Positions 1-8,497 are shown, counted from the first letter of the stretch. The stretch: DNA of 64,000 nucleotides from RI-153 sp963721725 (GCA_963721725.1 CAVRLX010000004.1:8320-72319); one strand, 5' to 3'. Notes: generated from the sequence alone by a model not told the origin. Made by a program: numbers and translations.

Positions 1-333
1 GCCACGCTGGCCGACCACCCGGCGTTGGTGGCGAGTATGGTGCGCGCCATGATGCAATCTGTTCAATATACATTGGATCACCCGGACGAGGCGTTTGAGA
101 TTGCGCTGAAATTTGTGCCCGAAGCAGGCGGCGAGAATGCCCCGGTCAACCGCGCCGTCTTTGATGCCTCACTGCCCTATTGGCAGCCGCGGCCCGACGG
201 GATATTGGGCATTTCCACAGCCGCGGAATGGGAAAACGTGGCCGAGTTAATGGTGCAGATTGGCCTGAGCGAGACCCTAGTCGATCCAGCCACGCTCTAC
301 ACCAACCAATTCGTCGAGGATGCCGCCCCGTGA
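1..333 (+). CDS. NMT1/ThiY-like ABC substrate-binding protein, C-terminal part
   Basis: The open frame runs in from the left edge, so only the last 110 residues are visible. They read as the C-terminal lobe of an NMT1/THI5-like periplasmic binding protein: helices around VRAMMQSVQYTLDHPDEAFE and a closing GISTAAEWENVAELMVQIGL segment are typical of binding proteins for thiamine precursors, riboflavin or aliphatic sulfonates. The stop codon overlaps the GTG start of the following ATPase gene (GTGA), so the two are translationally coupled and belong to one transporter. The substrate cannot be decided from this fragment; the permease gene should lie just upstream of the window. Confidence 0.75.
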   Translation, partial: ATLADHPALVASMVRAMMQSVQYTLDHPDEAFEIALKFVPEAGGENAPVNRAVFDASLPYWQPRPDGILGISTAAEWENVAELMVQIGLSETLVDPATLYTNQFVEDAAP

Positions 334-1100
334 GCGCAGCGCAGCATCCAGCGCCGTTTTTGCGGGTACAGACCGTCTGCCACGATTACGCGGCGGGCGA
401 ACAGCCCTTCCCCGCCCTGCACAACATCAGCTTTGAAGTCGCTGCCGGGGAATTCGTCTGTATCGTGGGCACAAGCGGCAGCGGCAAAAGTACATTGCTG
501 CGCATCCTCGGCGGCCTGATTCGCCCCAGCAGCGGCACAGTCTGGCTGGGCAGTGAACCGGTGACTGAACCGCCGCCTGCGATTGGCTTTGTCTTTCAAA
601 AAAGTAACCTGATGCCCTGGCGCACTGTGTGGGAAAACGTGCTGCTGCCGCTGGAGATGCGCGGCAAAATCGACGAATCCGCCCAGCAGCAGGCCCAGGA
701 TCTGCTGGCAACTGTGGGCTTGCTCGATTTTGCCCATAGCTACCCGGCGCAGCTTTCCGGCGGCATGGCGCAACGGCTCGCCCTGGCGCGGGCGCTGATC
801 CAACGACCGCACTTGCTCTTGCTAGACGAACCCTTTGGCGCGCTGGATGCCCTGACCCGTGAGCGGCTCAATCTGGAATTGCTAGAAATTCAACGCCGCT
901 ACCACCAGACCGTGGTCATGGTGACCCACAGCCTTGATGAAGCGGTCTTTCTGGCCGACAGGGTGCTGGTATTGGGTGGGCAACCCGGTGAAATCGTAGG
1001 GCAAGTGGCGGTAGATCTGCCTCGTCCACGCACGCTGGAGACCATTGCCGATCCACGCTATGGGCAGGTGCGGGTACGGGTGCGTCAGCAGATTGGTTGA
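330..1100 (+). CDS. ABC transporter ATPase, SsuB/TauB/ThiZ type
   Basis: A 256-residue nucleotide-binding subunit that would power uptake of the ligand captured by the upstream NMT1-like protein. All motifs are intact: Walker A GTSGSGKST (residues 47-55), Q-loop in FVFQKSNLMPW, signature LSGGMAQRLALARAL, Walker B LLLLDEPFGALD, and H-loop VTHSLDEAVFLADRV. The Q-loop form KSNLMPW and the DEAVFLADRV tail are typical of the nitrate/sulfonate/taurine family. I chose the GTG at 330 because it overlaps the preceding stop and starts just before the first beta strand; a longer frame upstream lies over the binding-protein gene and is not coding. A perfect hairpin terminator follows 16 bases after the stop. 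Confidence 0.9.
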   Translation: MSAAQHPAPFLRVQTVCHDYAAGEQPFPALHNISFEVAAGEFVCIVGTSGSGKSTLLRILGGLIRPSSGTVWLGSEPVTEPPPAIGFVFQKSNLMPWRTVWENVLLPLEMRGKIDESAQQQAQDLLATVGLLDFAHSYPAQLSGGMAQRLALARALIQRPHLLLLDEPFGALDALTRERLNLELLEIQRRYHQTVVMVTHSLDEAVFLADRVLVLGGQPGEIVGQVAVDLPRPRTLETIADPRYGQVRVRVRQQIG

Positions 1101-1116
1101 TCAGCGCGGGGATAAA

Positions 1117-1168
1117 AGTGGATCAAAAAGGCCGCCAGTGAGTTCGCTGGCGGCCTTTTTGATCCACT
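1117..1168. terminator. Bidirectional hairpin terminator
   Basis: A perfect 22-bp stem (1117-1138 with 1147-1168) and an 8-base loop, GC-rich in the middle and with A5/T5 tracts in the arms, sits between the convergent ABC ATPase and foldase genes. It can end transcription from both sides. Confidence 0.9.
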
Positions 1169-1174
1169 CAAAAT

Positions 1175-2785
1175 TTATAGCCCAGAGGGCAACTTGGCGT
1201 TCAAGTCTGTGGGGCGTTCAATGTCCAAAGTCAAGGTCTGCTCTTGGAGCCACGCATCAAAAGCCGTGACCCGCTCTTGTTGCAGTTGGCTTTCCTCTTT
1301 AGCGCGATTTTCATCCCGGTCGGTCACCTCGATCAGGTGATATCCAAAATCGGTCTTTACTGGCTGGCTAAGCTCGCCGATGGGCAGCGCAAAGGCCGTT
1401 TCTTCAAACTCAGCCACAAAGGCACCGCGCCCCACCCAACCCAGATCCCCACCATTGGCTCCGCTGCCAGTATCGTCGCTGTATTCCTGGGCCAGTTGGG
1501 CAAAATCCTCACCGTCAAGAATACGTTGACGCAGCTCTTCGGCCAGGGCCAACGCCTCGGCCTCGTTCAGCGTATCCGCCGCGGGCACAGTATCGGTCAG
1601 GGTCTCGCCCGCCGCCAGATCCGGCGTGATCACCGCGCTACTGGTAATCTCGCTTGTGCTGGTGATTTCACCTGTGCCCGTGATCTCGGCACTTTCGGTG
1701 AGTTCGGGGGTATCGGTGATCTCAGCACTCTCGGTGATTTCGTTGGTGCTAGTGATATCGCTAGTGTCAGCAACATCAGCAGCCTCGGTAACCTCACTCG
1801 TCGCCGTGATTTCGGCAGCGTCGGTGAGTGCGGGGGTATCGGTGATCTCAGCCGTGCCGGTGATCTCGGCGGTGTCAGTCAACGGCTCGGTTTCATCAAC
1901 CCGGATCAGAATGTGGCGCACCTCGATCTGCGCTTCGGTGGTTTCCACACCCTCGTTGCCGATAGTTTCCTGCATTTTCTCTCTGAGCAAGCGGGCACGG
2001 ATGATCTCGCGATATTCGGCCACCGACAGCCCGGCCTGCTCTTCCAGACGCTCGGAAAGGGTCTGTAGCCCTTCTTCATATTGAACGTCATCCAGAATGG
2101 GCAACGGCTCTGGCGTGGGCGCATCCACCGTTTCCGTCAATGTGCCGGTCTCGCTCACCACTTCGGTTTCGGTAATCGCCGATTGAGCTTCCAGCGTGGG
2201 CGTCGGGGTGAAGAGTTCCGCCGTAGCGGTGGCGGCCACGCCGGCTTCCGCCGTGGCTGTCGCTTGCGGCACGGTCAGCGCGCCCAACGAGCGGGCGATC
2301 TCATCGCGCAGGGCTTCGTCCACCTCTTCATCACTGACGCTAATCCCCATTTCAGCCGCCTTGAGGGCAACCACTTTTTCCTCGATCATCTGGTTGACAA
2401 CCTGGGTTCCCAGCGACAGCGGGCTGCTCAAGGTAGCTTGGATCTGGGCAATCTGCGATTGGAAGAAGCTCTGTTCGCCGAACTGCTGCGAAAAGAGCTG
2501 CAACTGCTGTAATTGATTTTCTAACTGGCTTTTTTGCAGGCGAGTGCGCTGCCAGAATTCGCGTGTGATAATGGGCTGGCCTTCCACACGGGCCAACACA
2601 CTGCGCGGCTTGATCACAGCCTCGCTAATAATCCCCGCAAAGACGAGTAAGAGCGCCAACAAAATGGCGGCACCGCCCACCAACACAACCCGACGATTCC
2701 GATCCTGATCACGCAGACGCAGGCGCGTCTGTTTGCGATTTTCGGCCTTAGGTTCTTGGGGTAGATTTCGTTTTCGTTCTGCCAT
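1175..2785 (-). CDS. Membrane-anchored parvulin-type peptidyl-prolyl isomerase with Thr-rich insert
   Basis: A 536-residue SurA/PrsA-like foldase that would act outside the membrane on secreted proteins. Residues 1-33 are basic and cytosolic, about 34-56 form one transmembrane anchor, and a SurA_N-type region follows (ITREFWQRTRLQKSQLENQL; VVNQMIEEKVVALKAAEMG). The parvulin domain starts with VRHILIRVDE and ends with FGYHLIEVTDRDENR, including DGEDFAQLAQEYSDD and GGDLGWVGRGAFVAEFEE. Between its first strand and first helix lies about 110 residues of Thr/Glu/Ile-rich repeats (units such as AEITDT and SEITST), which is unusual inside a compact catalytic domain. A shorter Thr/Pro-rich linker precedes it. 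The gene follows rpsR on the same strand, but a hairpin at 2831-2866 separates them. Start ATG at 2785. Confidence 0.88.
   Translation of the reverse strand: MAERKRNLPQEPKAENRKQTRLRLRDQDRNRRVVLVGGAAILLALLLVFAGIISEAVIKPRSVLARVEGQPIITREFWQRTRLQKSQLENQLQQLQLFSQQFGEQSFFQSQIAQIQATLSSPLSLGTQVVNQMIEEKVVALKAAEMGISVSDEEVDEALRDEIARSLGALTVPQATATAEAGVAATATAELFTPTPTLEAQSAITETEVVSETGTLTETVDAPTPEPLPILDDVQYEEGLQTLSERLEEQAGLSVAEYREIIRARLLREKMQETIGNEGVETTEAQIEVRHILIRVDETEPLTDTAEITGTAEITDTPALTDAAEITATSEVTEAADVADTSDITSTNEITESAEITDTPELTESAEITGTGEITSTSEITSSAVITPDLAAGETLTDTVPAADTLNEAEALALAEELRQRILDGEDFAQLAQEYSDDTGSGANGGDLGWVGRGAFVAEFEETAFALPIGELSQPVKTDFGYHLIEVTDRDENRAKEESQLQQERVTAFDAWLQEQTLTLDIERPTDLNAKLPSGL
1580..1890 (-). 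repeat. Degenerate tandem repeat encoding the Thr/Glu/Ile insert of the foldase
   Basis: Short units of about 18 bases in the pattern GTGATCTCGGCACTTTCG (plus-strand view) repeat imperfectly across this stretch. They encode roughly 17 six-residue units of the type x-E-I-T-x-[ST]. The units are diverged from each other, unlike the near-identical repeats at 16-18.7 kb. Confidence 0.75.
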
Positions 2786-2830
2786 CGAAGTTTCCTTCTG
2801 CTAACCAAGATGATTCGGGGTCAAGATGGC

Positions 2831-2866
2831 AAATAGGGGCATAGGATAATTCCTAGGCCCCTATTT
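2831..2866 (-). terminator. Hairpin terminator after rpsR
   Basis: The arms AAATAGGGG and CCCCTATTT pair around an AT-rich inner hairpin. It lies 28 bases after the rpsR stop on the minus strand and before the foldase start, so it probably ends or attenuates the rpsF-rpsR transcript. Confidence 0.65.
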
Positions 2867-2894
2867 CATCTCACACGGTCAATAAGCGATGGCG

Positions 2895-3387
2895 CTATGA
2901 GCGGCGGCGGGTGACGCGCACATGCTCACGGGTATAGGGCATGAGGGCCAAATGGCGAGCACGTTTGATCTCCCGTGTAATCTTGCGCTGCATGCGTGCG
3001 CTGATGCGGCTCTTGCGTCGCGACAAAATGCGCCCATGTCGATCCACAAAGCGGCTCAGAACTTGCACACGCTTGTAGTCAATATCGTCCATGCTCACTT
3101 CGCGGGCCAGACTGCGCAAATTGCGCCGTCCCCCCACCGCCGCCGCCACCACCGCCGCCGCTACCACCGCGACCGCCGCCCCCCGAACCGCCGCTCGACT
3201 CCTTCGTGCGCGAGAAAACGGCCGGCCCCTCAGAATAGGTTACGCCCCCGTCATCATCGTCATAGTCATCGTTATCGTCGGCAGCGGGGACATCTTCGTC
3301 AAATTCGTCGTCGCCGCTATAATCGTCGTCGTAGTCGTTGTCGACTTCTTCAATCTCTTCAGATTCGTTCATCAACTCTGCACTCAT
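2895..3387 (-). CDS. rpsR: 30S ribosomal protein S18 with acidic/glycine-rich N-terminal extension (frameshifted)
   Basis: The last ~75 residues are a clear bS18 (IDYKRVQVLSRFVDRHGRIL, RRKSRISARMQRKITREIKRARHLALMPYTRE), a small-subunit protein that pairs with S6. The S18 frame has no good start of its own. The only strong ribosome site, AAGGAG eight bases before the ATG at 3387, opens a different frame encoding an Asp/Glu-rich stretch and then a poly-Gly tract. Removing one C from the C6 run at 3130-3135 joins the two frames into one ~163-residue protein. I therefore annotate one gene with an acidic-Gly extension, and regard the shift as a probable sequencing error in the homopolymer. The usual N-terminal Cys-rich start of S18 is absent. 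The commonly intervening ssb gene is missing between rpsF and rpsR here. Confidence 0.8.
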
Positions 3388-3582
3388 ATAAAGTCTCCTT
3401 CATTTGTCCGGGACAATGCCGGACGCCTAGTATTGGCCACACGCTTCCTACCAGATGAACATGGACCCTGCGAATTGTTGGTATCCATCCGCTGTCAGCG
3501 TGCGGCCCTGTTTCGTTCTTAGAACAGGGCTACTGGGATACGAGAAACGTTCTCGTCCTCTAGGAATTTCTTGCAGGCGCAG

Positions 3583-3888
3583 CTATTCGCCTGTACGCAC
3601 CACAAGAAATCGAATCACGTTCTCGTTCAGGCGCAAGATGCGCTCCACTTCGGTCACCGCTTTGGGCGGCATTTCCACGTTGTGGAGGATGTAATAGCCT
3701 TCAAAGAAATTCTTGATGGGGTAGGCCAGCTTGCGTTGCCCCCAGATTTCGGTGCTTACAATCTGACCCTTGTTGGCGGTAATCACCTGGGATACGCGCT
3801 CGTCTAATGCTTTGGTCGCATCGTTGTCCATCTCTGGCTGGATGATGTAGACCAGTTCATACTGATTCATCGCTAATTCTGCTGTCAT
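3583..3888 (-). CDS. rpsF: 30S ribosomal protein S6
   Basis: A 101-residue bS6, the platform protein that binds S18 and 16S rRNA. The core NQYELVYIIQPEMD, WGQRKLAYPIKNFFEGYYIL and LRLNENVIRFLVVR match the family over its whole length. I chose the ATG at 3888, which has AAGGAG ten bases upstream; an in-frame ATG six codons later would also give a complete protein. The gene is first in the rpsF-rpsR pair; the 195 bases between them hold only small hairpins (3505-3530, and CGAGAAACGTTCTCG at 3541-3555) and no ssb. Confidence 0.93.
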   Translation of the reverse strand: MTAELAMNQYELVYIIQPEMDNDATKALDERVSQVITANKGQIVSTEIWGQRKLAYPIKNFFEGYYILHNVEMPPKAVTEVERILRLNENVIRFLVVRTGE

Positions 3889-4108
3889 GCCCGCGTTTCT
3901 CCTTTTACGTCTTTCCATGGGCTTGCCCACAGCACACGCTGTGAACAGAAAGAGCAAGGCTGACCTCCATATTCAAGATCTCGTTATGCCTTGCCGCAGG
4001 TCCAATCGTGAATGTTAGCACAAGGCTAGGCGACACGCAAAAATGAGGCTTGTCAATTTGATGCCTTTCCTTTGCACAAGTGACTTTCATCAGCGCGTCC
4101 CACCAATT

Positions 4109-4136
4109 TTGTACTTTTGCCAAAATCAGCTATACT
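4109..4136 (+). promoter_or_regulatory. Sigma-70-like promoter of the tRNA gene
   Basis: A -35 like TTGTAC (4109-4114) and a -10 TATACT (4131-4136) are separated by 16 bases. The -10 lies 10 bases before the mature tRNA 5' end, as expected for a short leader. Confidence 0.5.
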
Positions 4137-4146
4137 CACATCCAAT

Positions 4147-4220
<74 letters not shown>

Positions 4221-4231
4221 CACAGAAAAAC

Positions 4232-4270
4232 AAAGAGCGCAGTGCCAACAATGTTGGCACTGCGCTCTTT
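4232..4270 (+). terminator. Hairpin terminator after tRNA-Pro
   Basis: A 19-base arm (4232-4250) is the exact reverse complement of 4252-4270. The hairpin ends in CTCTTTT, giving a short U tract on the plus strand and AAAGAG on the other, so it can also serve the convergent DUF4037 gene. Confidence 0.88.
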
Positions 4271-4297
4271 TGTGATTGGCGTTGTAATTAGCAGTTC

Positions 4298-5356
4298 TTA
4301 CGCCGCTGGCTTCAACTGCAACATCTCGTCCCAGGTTGCCAGATCGAGGCGATCCACAAAGCCGCTGTGGAACTCCTCCATGTAGACCTGATCCCACACG
4401 GGGACGACGGTTTTGATCTCCGGCGGCAGCTTTTGGATGATCTCGGCGTAGGCGTGTTCCATGATGCGGTAGCCCGATGTGGCAGAGGGCTGGAACGTGG
4501 GGTGCGGGGCGATGATGCCATCTTCCACCAGGGTAGCGTCGAGCACGTCGGCGATGGCGTGCAGCAGATCCAGTTTACGTTCCCACGGCGTGGAGAGTTT
4601 TACGGCTTCGTGCACGTAGTCGCCCATGCGGTCATACATGCGCGGCAGTCGTTCAAAGAAGGCCATCAGCCACTTGTCATAAGGGAAATATTGCTTGTCC
4701 AAAAGGAAGGCCAGATGAATGCCCAGGCGGATGGCATTGCTGAAGCGGGTGGTGGCGTAAAATTCGTTGTCGCGCAAGAGGGCACGCTTGAGCGCGTAGG
4801 TTCCCATACCAGAGAAAAAACGGCTCCAATGGGCAATGCGGCGCAAACGCACCGGCTCTGGATAGTAGCCCTTGAAAACCTGGCGAATAGCGCTAAATTC
4901 GCCCAGTGGATCGTACCAGACCTCGCCGTTGACAATGTGAATAATGTCCTCTTCGGGGATGCGCAGCCACTCTTGCCAGCTTTGTGGCGCATGGTCCAGG
5001 CCCACGGTGCGGCGCAAAAAGGCGCTTAAATTGTCTGGGGCCAGCCCCGCCCCCACCAAATGGGCCTCGCGCAGCGAGTGTCCGCGATATGAGGCGGGAA
5101 GGTGCCTCCCCAGCGTCTCCAGGATCGCCTGTCGCTTTGTCTCGAAGACCGCTTCCGGCATCAACGCATCAATGCGCAATCCCCAGTGGTGATCACGCGA
5201 ATACTCGTCATCCAAGCGCAGCGCCTCGGAGCCATAGCCAAAGACGCCGAAAGCAGTACGCTCCGTCTCGGCGGGGAAGTGTTCTGCTAAAATTGGCTTC
5301 ACAACCTCTTCAAAGAAGGCCCGGCTAACGTCGATAATTGAATCACTCATCATCAT
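4298..5356 (-). CDS. DUF4037 domain protein (nucleotidyltransferase-like fold)
   Basis: A 352-residue cytosolic protein of the DUF4037 family. The N-terminal part carries GYGSEALRLDDEYSRDHHWG (about residues 39-58), which resembles the G-S...D-x-[DE] strand-turn of minimal nucleotidyltransferases and is the family hallmark; the rest is helical. The biochemical role of the family is not established, so I do not assign a reaction. The start is one of three consecutive Met codons at 5356-5348 with a weak ribosome site. The gene stands between the tRNA and the sugar-transport operon and is separated from the latter by a 22-bp-stem inverted repeat. Confidence 0.82.
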   Translation of the reverse strand: MMMSDSIIDVSRAFFEEVVKPILAEHFPAETERTAFGVFGYGSEALRLDDEYSRDHHWGLRIDALMPEAVFETKRQAILETLGRHLPASYRGHSLREAHLVGAGLAPDNLSAFLRRTVGLDHAPQSWQEWLRIPEEDIIHIVNGEVWYDPLGEFSAIRQVFKGYYPEPVRLRRIAHWSRFFSGMGTYALKRALLRDNEFYATTRFSNAIRLGIHLAFLLDKQYFPYDKWLMAFFERLPRMYDRMGDYVHEAVKLSTPWERKLDLLHAIADVLDATLVEDGIIAPHPTFQPSATSGYRIMEHAYAEIIQKLPPEIKTVVPVWDQVYMEEFHSGFVDRLDLATWDEMLQLKPAA

Positions 5357-5372
5357 AGCTTTCTGCCAAACG

Positions 5373-5434
5373 AGTAACGAGTAATGAGTAAAGGCCAGCC
5401 ACGTTGCTGAACCCTTTACTCATTACTCGTTACT
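5373..5434. repeat. Inverted repeat of GTAACGAGTAATGAG words
   Basis: A perfect 22-bp stem (5373-5394 with 5413-5434) has an 18-base loop. The words continue to 5458 (CTCGTTATTCGTTACTC) and supply the last Glu codon and stop of the binding-protein gene ending at 5452. It probably works as that gene's terminator and belongs to the dispersed phrase-like repeats seen across the window. Confidence 0.8.
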
Positions 5435-5451
5435 TATTTACTCGTTATTCG

Positions 5452-6669
5452 TTACTCCGCGGCGGCTTCCACATTCTCCGCCGTGTAGACCGTGAACGGC
5501 CCCATCAAGACGCGCAGACCGGCGTCCCGTGTGGGATCTTTCTCAATGGTGTAGGTTCCCATGCGCCCGGCCTCGAAGGTCTGGCCTTCTTCCGCGGTGA
5601 TGGCGCCGGTTGCCAGCAGATAGGTGGTGTAATAGCTCAGGTAGCCCAGATCCACGAAACTCCACAGGGCGAACTCCGGCGCGCAGCCGTTGAGCGTGTA
5701 CGAGACCATTTCGGCGGGCAAGCCCAAACCGCTGATCTTGACCTGTTCGCACAGACCTTCATCCTGCATGGCCTTGGCAGCAGCCGCAATGCCCACGCTG
5801 GTGGGAGCCATGATCAGCTTCAGATCGGGGTATTTGTCCACCAGGGCCAGGGCTTGGTTGTAGCTGTCCTCGGATTGGTCGTTGCCATAGACCAGATCGA
5901 CCAATTCCAGGTTGGCATATTTGGCATCTTCGGCCAGCACTTTCTGGAAGGCGGCGTTCCAGGCATTCTGGTTGGCGGCGTCGGGCGAGGCCGAGAGAAT
6001 CGCCAGTTGGCCGCCCTCTTCGCCCATGATGCTCAGCGACATATCGGCCATGACGGTGCCGATCTCGGCGAAGTCTACCTGGGCCACGAAGACATCTTCA
6101 CCCTCGGCCGACGGAATCGGCGAATCCCAGGTGACGACGGTCAACCCGGCTGCTTTGGCCGCCTGCACCGCCGGCACCAGTTGATCGCCAGCGTTGTTGG
6201 AGATCATAATGGCGTCTATGCCCTGGGTGGTGGCGGTGGTGATGATCTCGATCTGGCCTTGTACGCTGTTATCGGCGGTTGGCCCCAGGAATTCGGGGGC
6301 AGGTGCGCCTAGTTCAGCGGCGGCTTCGGCAGCGCCCTGGTTGGCCTGATCAAAGACGAGAATGCCCAGGAATTTGGGCAACAGTACCGTGCTGATCTCC
6401 TGGCCCGGCTCGGCCACCACGGCCTCGCCCGCAGCCGCTTCTTCTTCGGCCACTTCTTCTTCGGCAGGTTCTTCCGTGGCTTCCGCTTCGGCGGGTTCCT
6501 CGGTCGCTTCTGCCTCGGCGGCCTCTGTAGGGGCAGCGGTCGGTTCGGCCGGGGCTTCCGTGGGCGCGGCGGCTGGTTCGGCCGGGGCTGGCGTGCTACT
6601 TCCACACGCAGCCAGCATCAGCGACGCCAACATCAATAGTGTAATCAACAACGACGAAGTCTTGCGCAT
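5452..6669 (-). CDS. Rhamnose-type sugar ABC transporter, substrate-binding lipoprotein
   Basis: A 405-residue lipoprotein. The signal peptide ends in the lipobox LMLAAC with the modified Cys at residue 22; a ~65-residue Ala/Glu/Pro linker with tandem EPAEAEATE units follows, then a Peripla_BP_4 sugar-binding domain (KFLGILVFDQANQGAAEAA, GIDAIMISNNAGDQLVPAVQ, GLTVVTWDSPIP). The pattern, together with FALWSFVDLGYLSYYTTYLL near the end, is closest to RhaS/LsrB-type proteins. It would catch a sugar outside the cell and deliver it to the two permeases upstream in the same operon. Rhamnose is the best guess but autoinducer-2 or another pentose/deoxyhexose cannot be excluded. The ribosome site AAAGGAGAG precedes the ATG. 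Confidence 0.82.
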   Translation of the reverse strand: MRKTSSLLITLLMLASLMLAACGSSTPAPAEPAAAPTEAPAEPTAAPTEAAEAEATEEPAEAEATEEPAEEEVAEEEAAAGEAVVAEPGQEISTVLLPKFLGILVFDQANQGAAEAAAELGAPAPEFLGPTADNSVQGQIEIITTATTQGIDAIMISNNAGDQLVPAVQAAKAAGLTVVTWDSPIPSAEGEDVFVAQVDFAEIGTVMADMSLSIMGEEGGQLAILSASPDAANQNAWNAAFQKVLAEDAKYANLELVDLVYGNDQSEDSYNQALALVDKYPDLKLIMAPTSVGIAAAAKAMQDEGLCEQVKISGLGLPAEMVSYTLNGCAPEFALWSFVDLGYLSYYTTYLLATGAITAEEGQTFEAGRMGTYTIEKDPTRDAGLRVLMGPFTVYTAENVEAAAE

Positions 6670-6744
6670 ACATCTCTCCTTTTGGAATAAATGAGTATAT
6701 AGAAGTGGCCGGGCGCAAGCAATCTACCGGCAACCGGCCACCTT

Positions 6745-7761
6745 TTACCGCCGAAAAACGCTGCTGATCCGCCGCAGCCAGTTGGGAACCAGCACAGAGA
6801 GGATCAGCAGGCTGCCGATCACGCCGGTTTGGATGTTGCCGGTGACGTTGAGCAGCGACATGCCGTTGCGCAGGTTGAGGATCAATAGGATCGCCAGCCC
6901 CACGCCCACCAGTGTGCCAGAGCCGCCGAAGATGCTGACGCCGCCCAGCAAGACCATGGTGATAATGTCCAACTCGAAGCCCTCTGCCGTGTTGCCGCGC
7001 ACTGCGCCCAGGCGCGCCGCCGATCGAATGCCCGCCAGCGCCGAGACAAAGCCCGATGCTACAAAGAGCCAAAATTTAACCCGCTCGACGCGCACGCCAG
7101 AATAGCGGGCCACGTCGCGGCTGTTGCCGATGACGTAGACCGTGCGGCCAAAGCCTGACAGTTGCAGCACAATCAGGGTAACGATTAGCAGCACAAAGAA
7201 GACCACCAAACTCAACGGAAACGGCCCCACAATCGGCTGTTGCCCCAGGCGGTTGAACCAGTCGGGGAAGCCAGTAATCGAACGATCTTCCAGCAAGATG
7301 CGGGCTATGCCACGAAAGCCGATTAGCCCGGCCAGGGTCACCGCCAGCGAAGGCAAACCGATGCGGGCAATCCAGAAGCCGTTGAATGCGCCGCACAGCA
7401 CGCCCACGCCCAGCCCGGCCAGAATGCCCAGCGGCACGGGTACGCCCATCTCAAAGAGCGCGGCCAACGTACACGCGGCCAGCGCCATAATCGACGCCAC
7501 CGAAAGGTCGATCTCGGCGTTGATGATGATCAGCGTCATGGTCAGCGCCACGATGATCTTTTCAATGGAAAGCTGGAAGAGATTGATCTGGTTGGCTGGT
7601 TGCAGATAGAAAGGCGAGCGGATCACGTTGAAGAGGATCACCGCCAGCAGCAGCAAAAAGAGCAATCCTTCCCAACTGCGCAGGCGCGCCCACATTGCCG
7701 TCCAGTTGGGCGATTGTAGAGCCAGTTGATCCGCAGATGATGCAGGTTTCACAGATTTCAT
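6745..7761 (-). CDS. Sugar ABC transporter permease (RhaP/RhaQ, RbsC-like)
   Basis: A 338-residue BPD_transp_2 family inner-membrane permease with about eight to ten hydrophobic segments. Family motifs include TLIIINAEIDLSVASIMALA, GFWIARIGLPSLAVTLAGL and ITMVLLGGVSIFGGSGTLVG, the last being the characteristic glycine-rich loop. It pairs with the second permease at 9138-10178 to form the channel of the rhamnose-type importer. The two permease genes, normally adjacent, are separated here by a MOSC gene and a higBA pair. Confidence 0.88.
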   Translation of the reverse strand: MKSVKPASSADQLALQSPNWTAMWARLRSWEGLLFLLLLAVILFNVIRSPFYLQPANQINLFQLSIEKIIVALTMTLIIINAEIDLSVASIMALAACTLAALFEMGVPVPLGILAGLGVGVLCGAFNGFWIARIGLPSLAVTLAGLIGFRGIARILLEDRSITGFPDWFNRLGQQPIVGPFPLSLVVFFVLLIVTLIVLQLSGFGRTVYVIGNSRDVARYSGVRVERVKFWLFVASGFVSALAGIRSAARLGAVRGNTAEGFELDIITMVLLGGVSIFGGSGTLVGVGLAILLILNLRNGMSLLNVTGNIQTGVIGSLLILSVLVPNWLRRISSVFRR

Positions 7762-7781
7762 AGTCGTGATTTCTAAAGGGA

Positions 7782-7855
7782 GACGAAGGACGATGGACGG
7801 AGGACGTTAGAACGAAATCACGTTCGTCTATCGTCCCCCGTCCATCGTCCTCTCT
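7782..7855. repeat. Inverted repeat of GGACGATGGACGG words
   Basis: The arms 7788-7806 and 7832-7850 pair over 19 bases with one mismatch, and an inner AACGA/TCGTT adds to the stem. The right arm lies inside the MOSC gene and encodes its last residues (ERTMDGGR) and stop, so the repeat acts as terminator and coding tail at once. Confidence 0.78.
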
Positions 7856-8427
7856 CTTGCTTCCTGCACCTTCTTCGCCACATCGCCCACGCGGATCGTG
7901 CCCGCTTTTACGACCCGTGCGTTAATGCCGCGTAGGTGCAGTTCTTTGCCCACGGGGGAGTTGACGAAGAGCATGGCATCCAGCCCGAAGCGCGAAACGA
8001 ACTTTTTGCAACCCGTGTGCGGTTCGGCGGTAACCTCGATCACGGCGTCGCCAAGGGCCAGTTGTGTACCCGGCGGCAAATTATCGGCGCTCAAGTCAAG
8101 ATCGAGAAAAAGTTGATCCCCGGCCAGATGCCAGCGATCTTTGTCCTGGGCAACGAGATCGATGAGGCGCGCATTGATAATGTTGAGTTGCATGTCCGGG
8201 TGCGCCGATCCGTCTGCTGTGCGCGAACTGCCTCGCGCCCGCCAGTTGTCGCCCACCACGCCTTCTGTCAATGAAAGCTCGGCTTCTTCCAATATTTCGC
8301 GTTCTTCCACCTGGGGGCGGCGCACAATCAGCGCCAGTATGCCCTCGTCTTTGGGCGATTGGCGGATGTGATCCAGCCCGGCTTCCAGTTCGGCGGTGGT
8401 CAAGTGTTTTACAGCTGTGAGTGTCAT
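7828..8427 (-). CDS. MOSC domain protein
   Basis: A ~199-residue MOSC-domain protein, the fold that carries sulfur or binds molybdenum cofactor in MOSC sulfurases and YiiM/mARC-type enzymes. The domain is recognisable from EGVVGDNWRARGS, DMQLNIINARLIDLVA, LGDAVIEVTAEPHTGCKKFVS (with the conserved Cys) and LRGINARVVKAGTIRVGD. I chose the ATG at 8427 because AAAGGA lies about ten bases upstream; a longer frame overlaps higA and lacks a ribosome site. It sits inside the sugar-transport operon with no obvious link to sugar uptake. The C-terminal ERTMDGGR is written by an intergenic repeat. Confidence 0.85.
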   Translation of the reverse strand: MTLTAVKHLTTAELEAGLDHIRQSPKDEGILALIVRRPQVEEREILEEAELSLTEGVVGDNWRARGSSRTADGSAHPDMQLNIINARLIDLVAQDKDRWHLAGDQLFLDLDLSADNLPPGTQLALGDAVIEVTAEPHTGCKKFVSRFGLDAMLFVNSPVGKELHLRGINARVVKAGTIRVGDVAKKVQEARERTMDGGR

Positions 8428-8497
8428 GGTTTGTTTTTCCTTTGTTGGACTAAAATTGACCAATAATACTGAATGTCCGATTTGTGTGATTGATTGT

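Noticed and set aside
3388..3582. A missing ssb gene between rpsF and rpsR
   Set aside because: Only 195 bases are available and they encode no OB-fold; ssb must be elsewhere.
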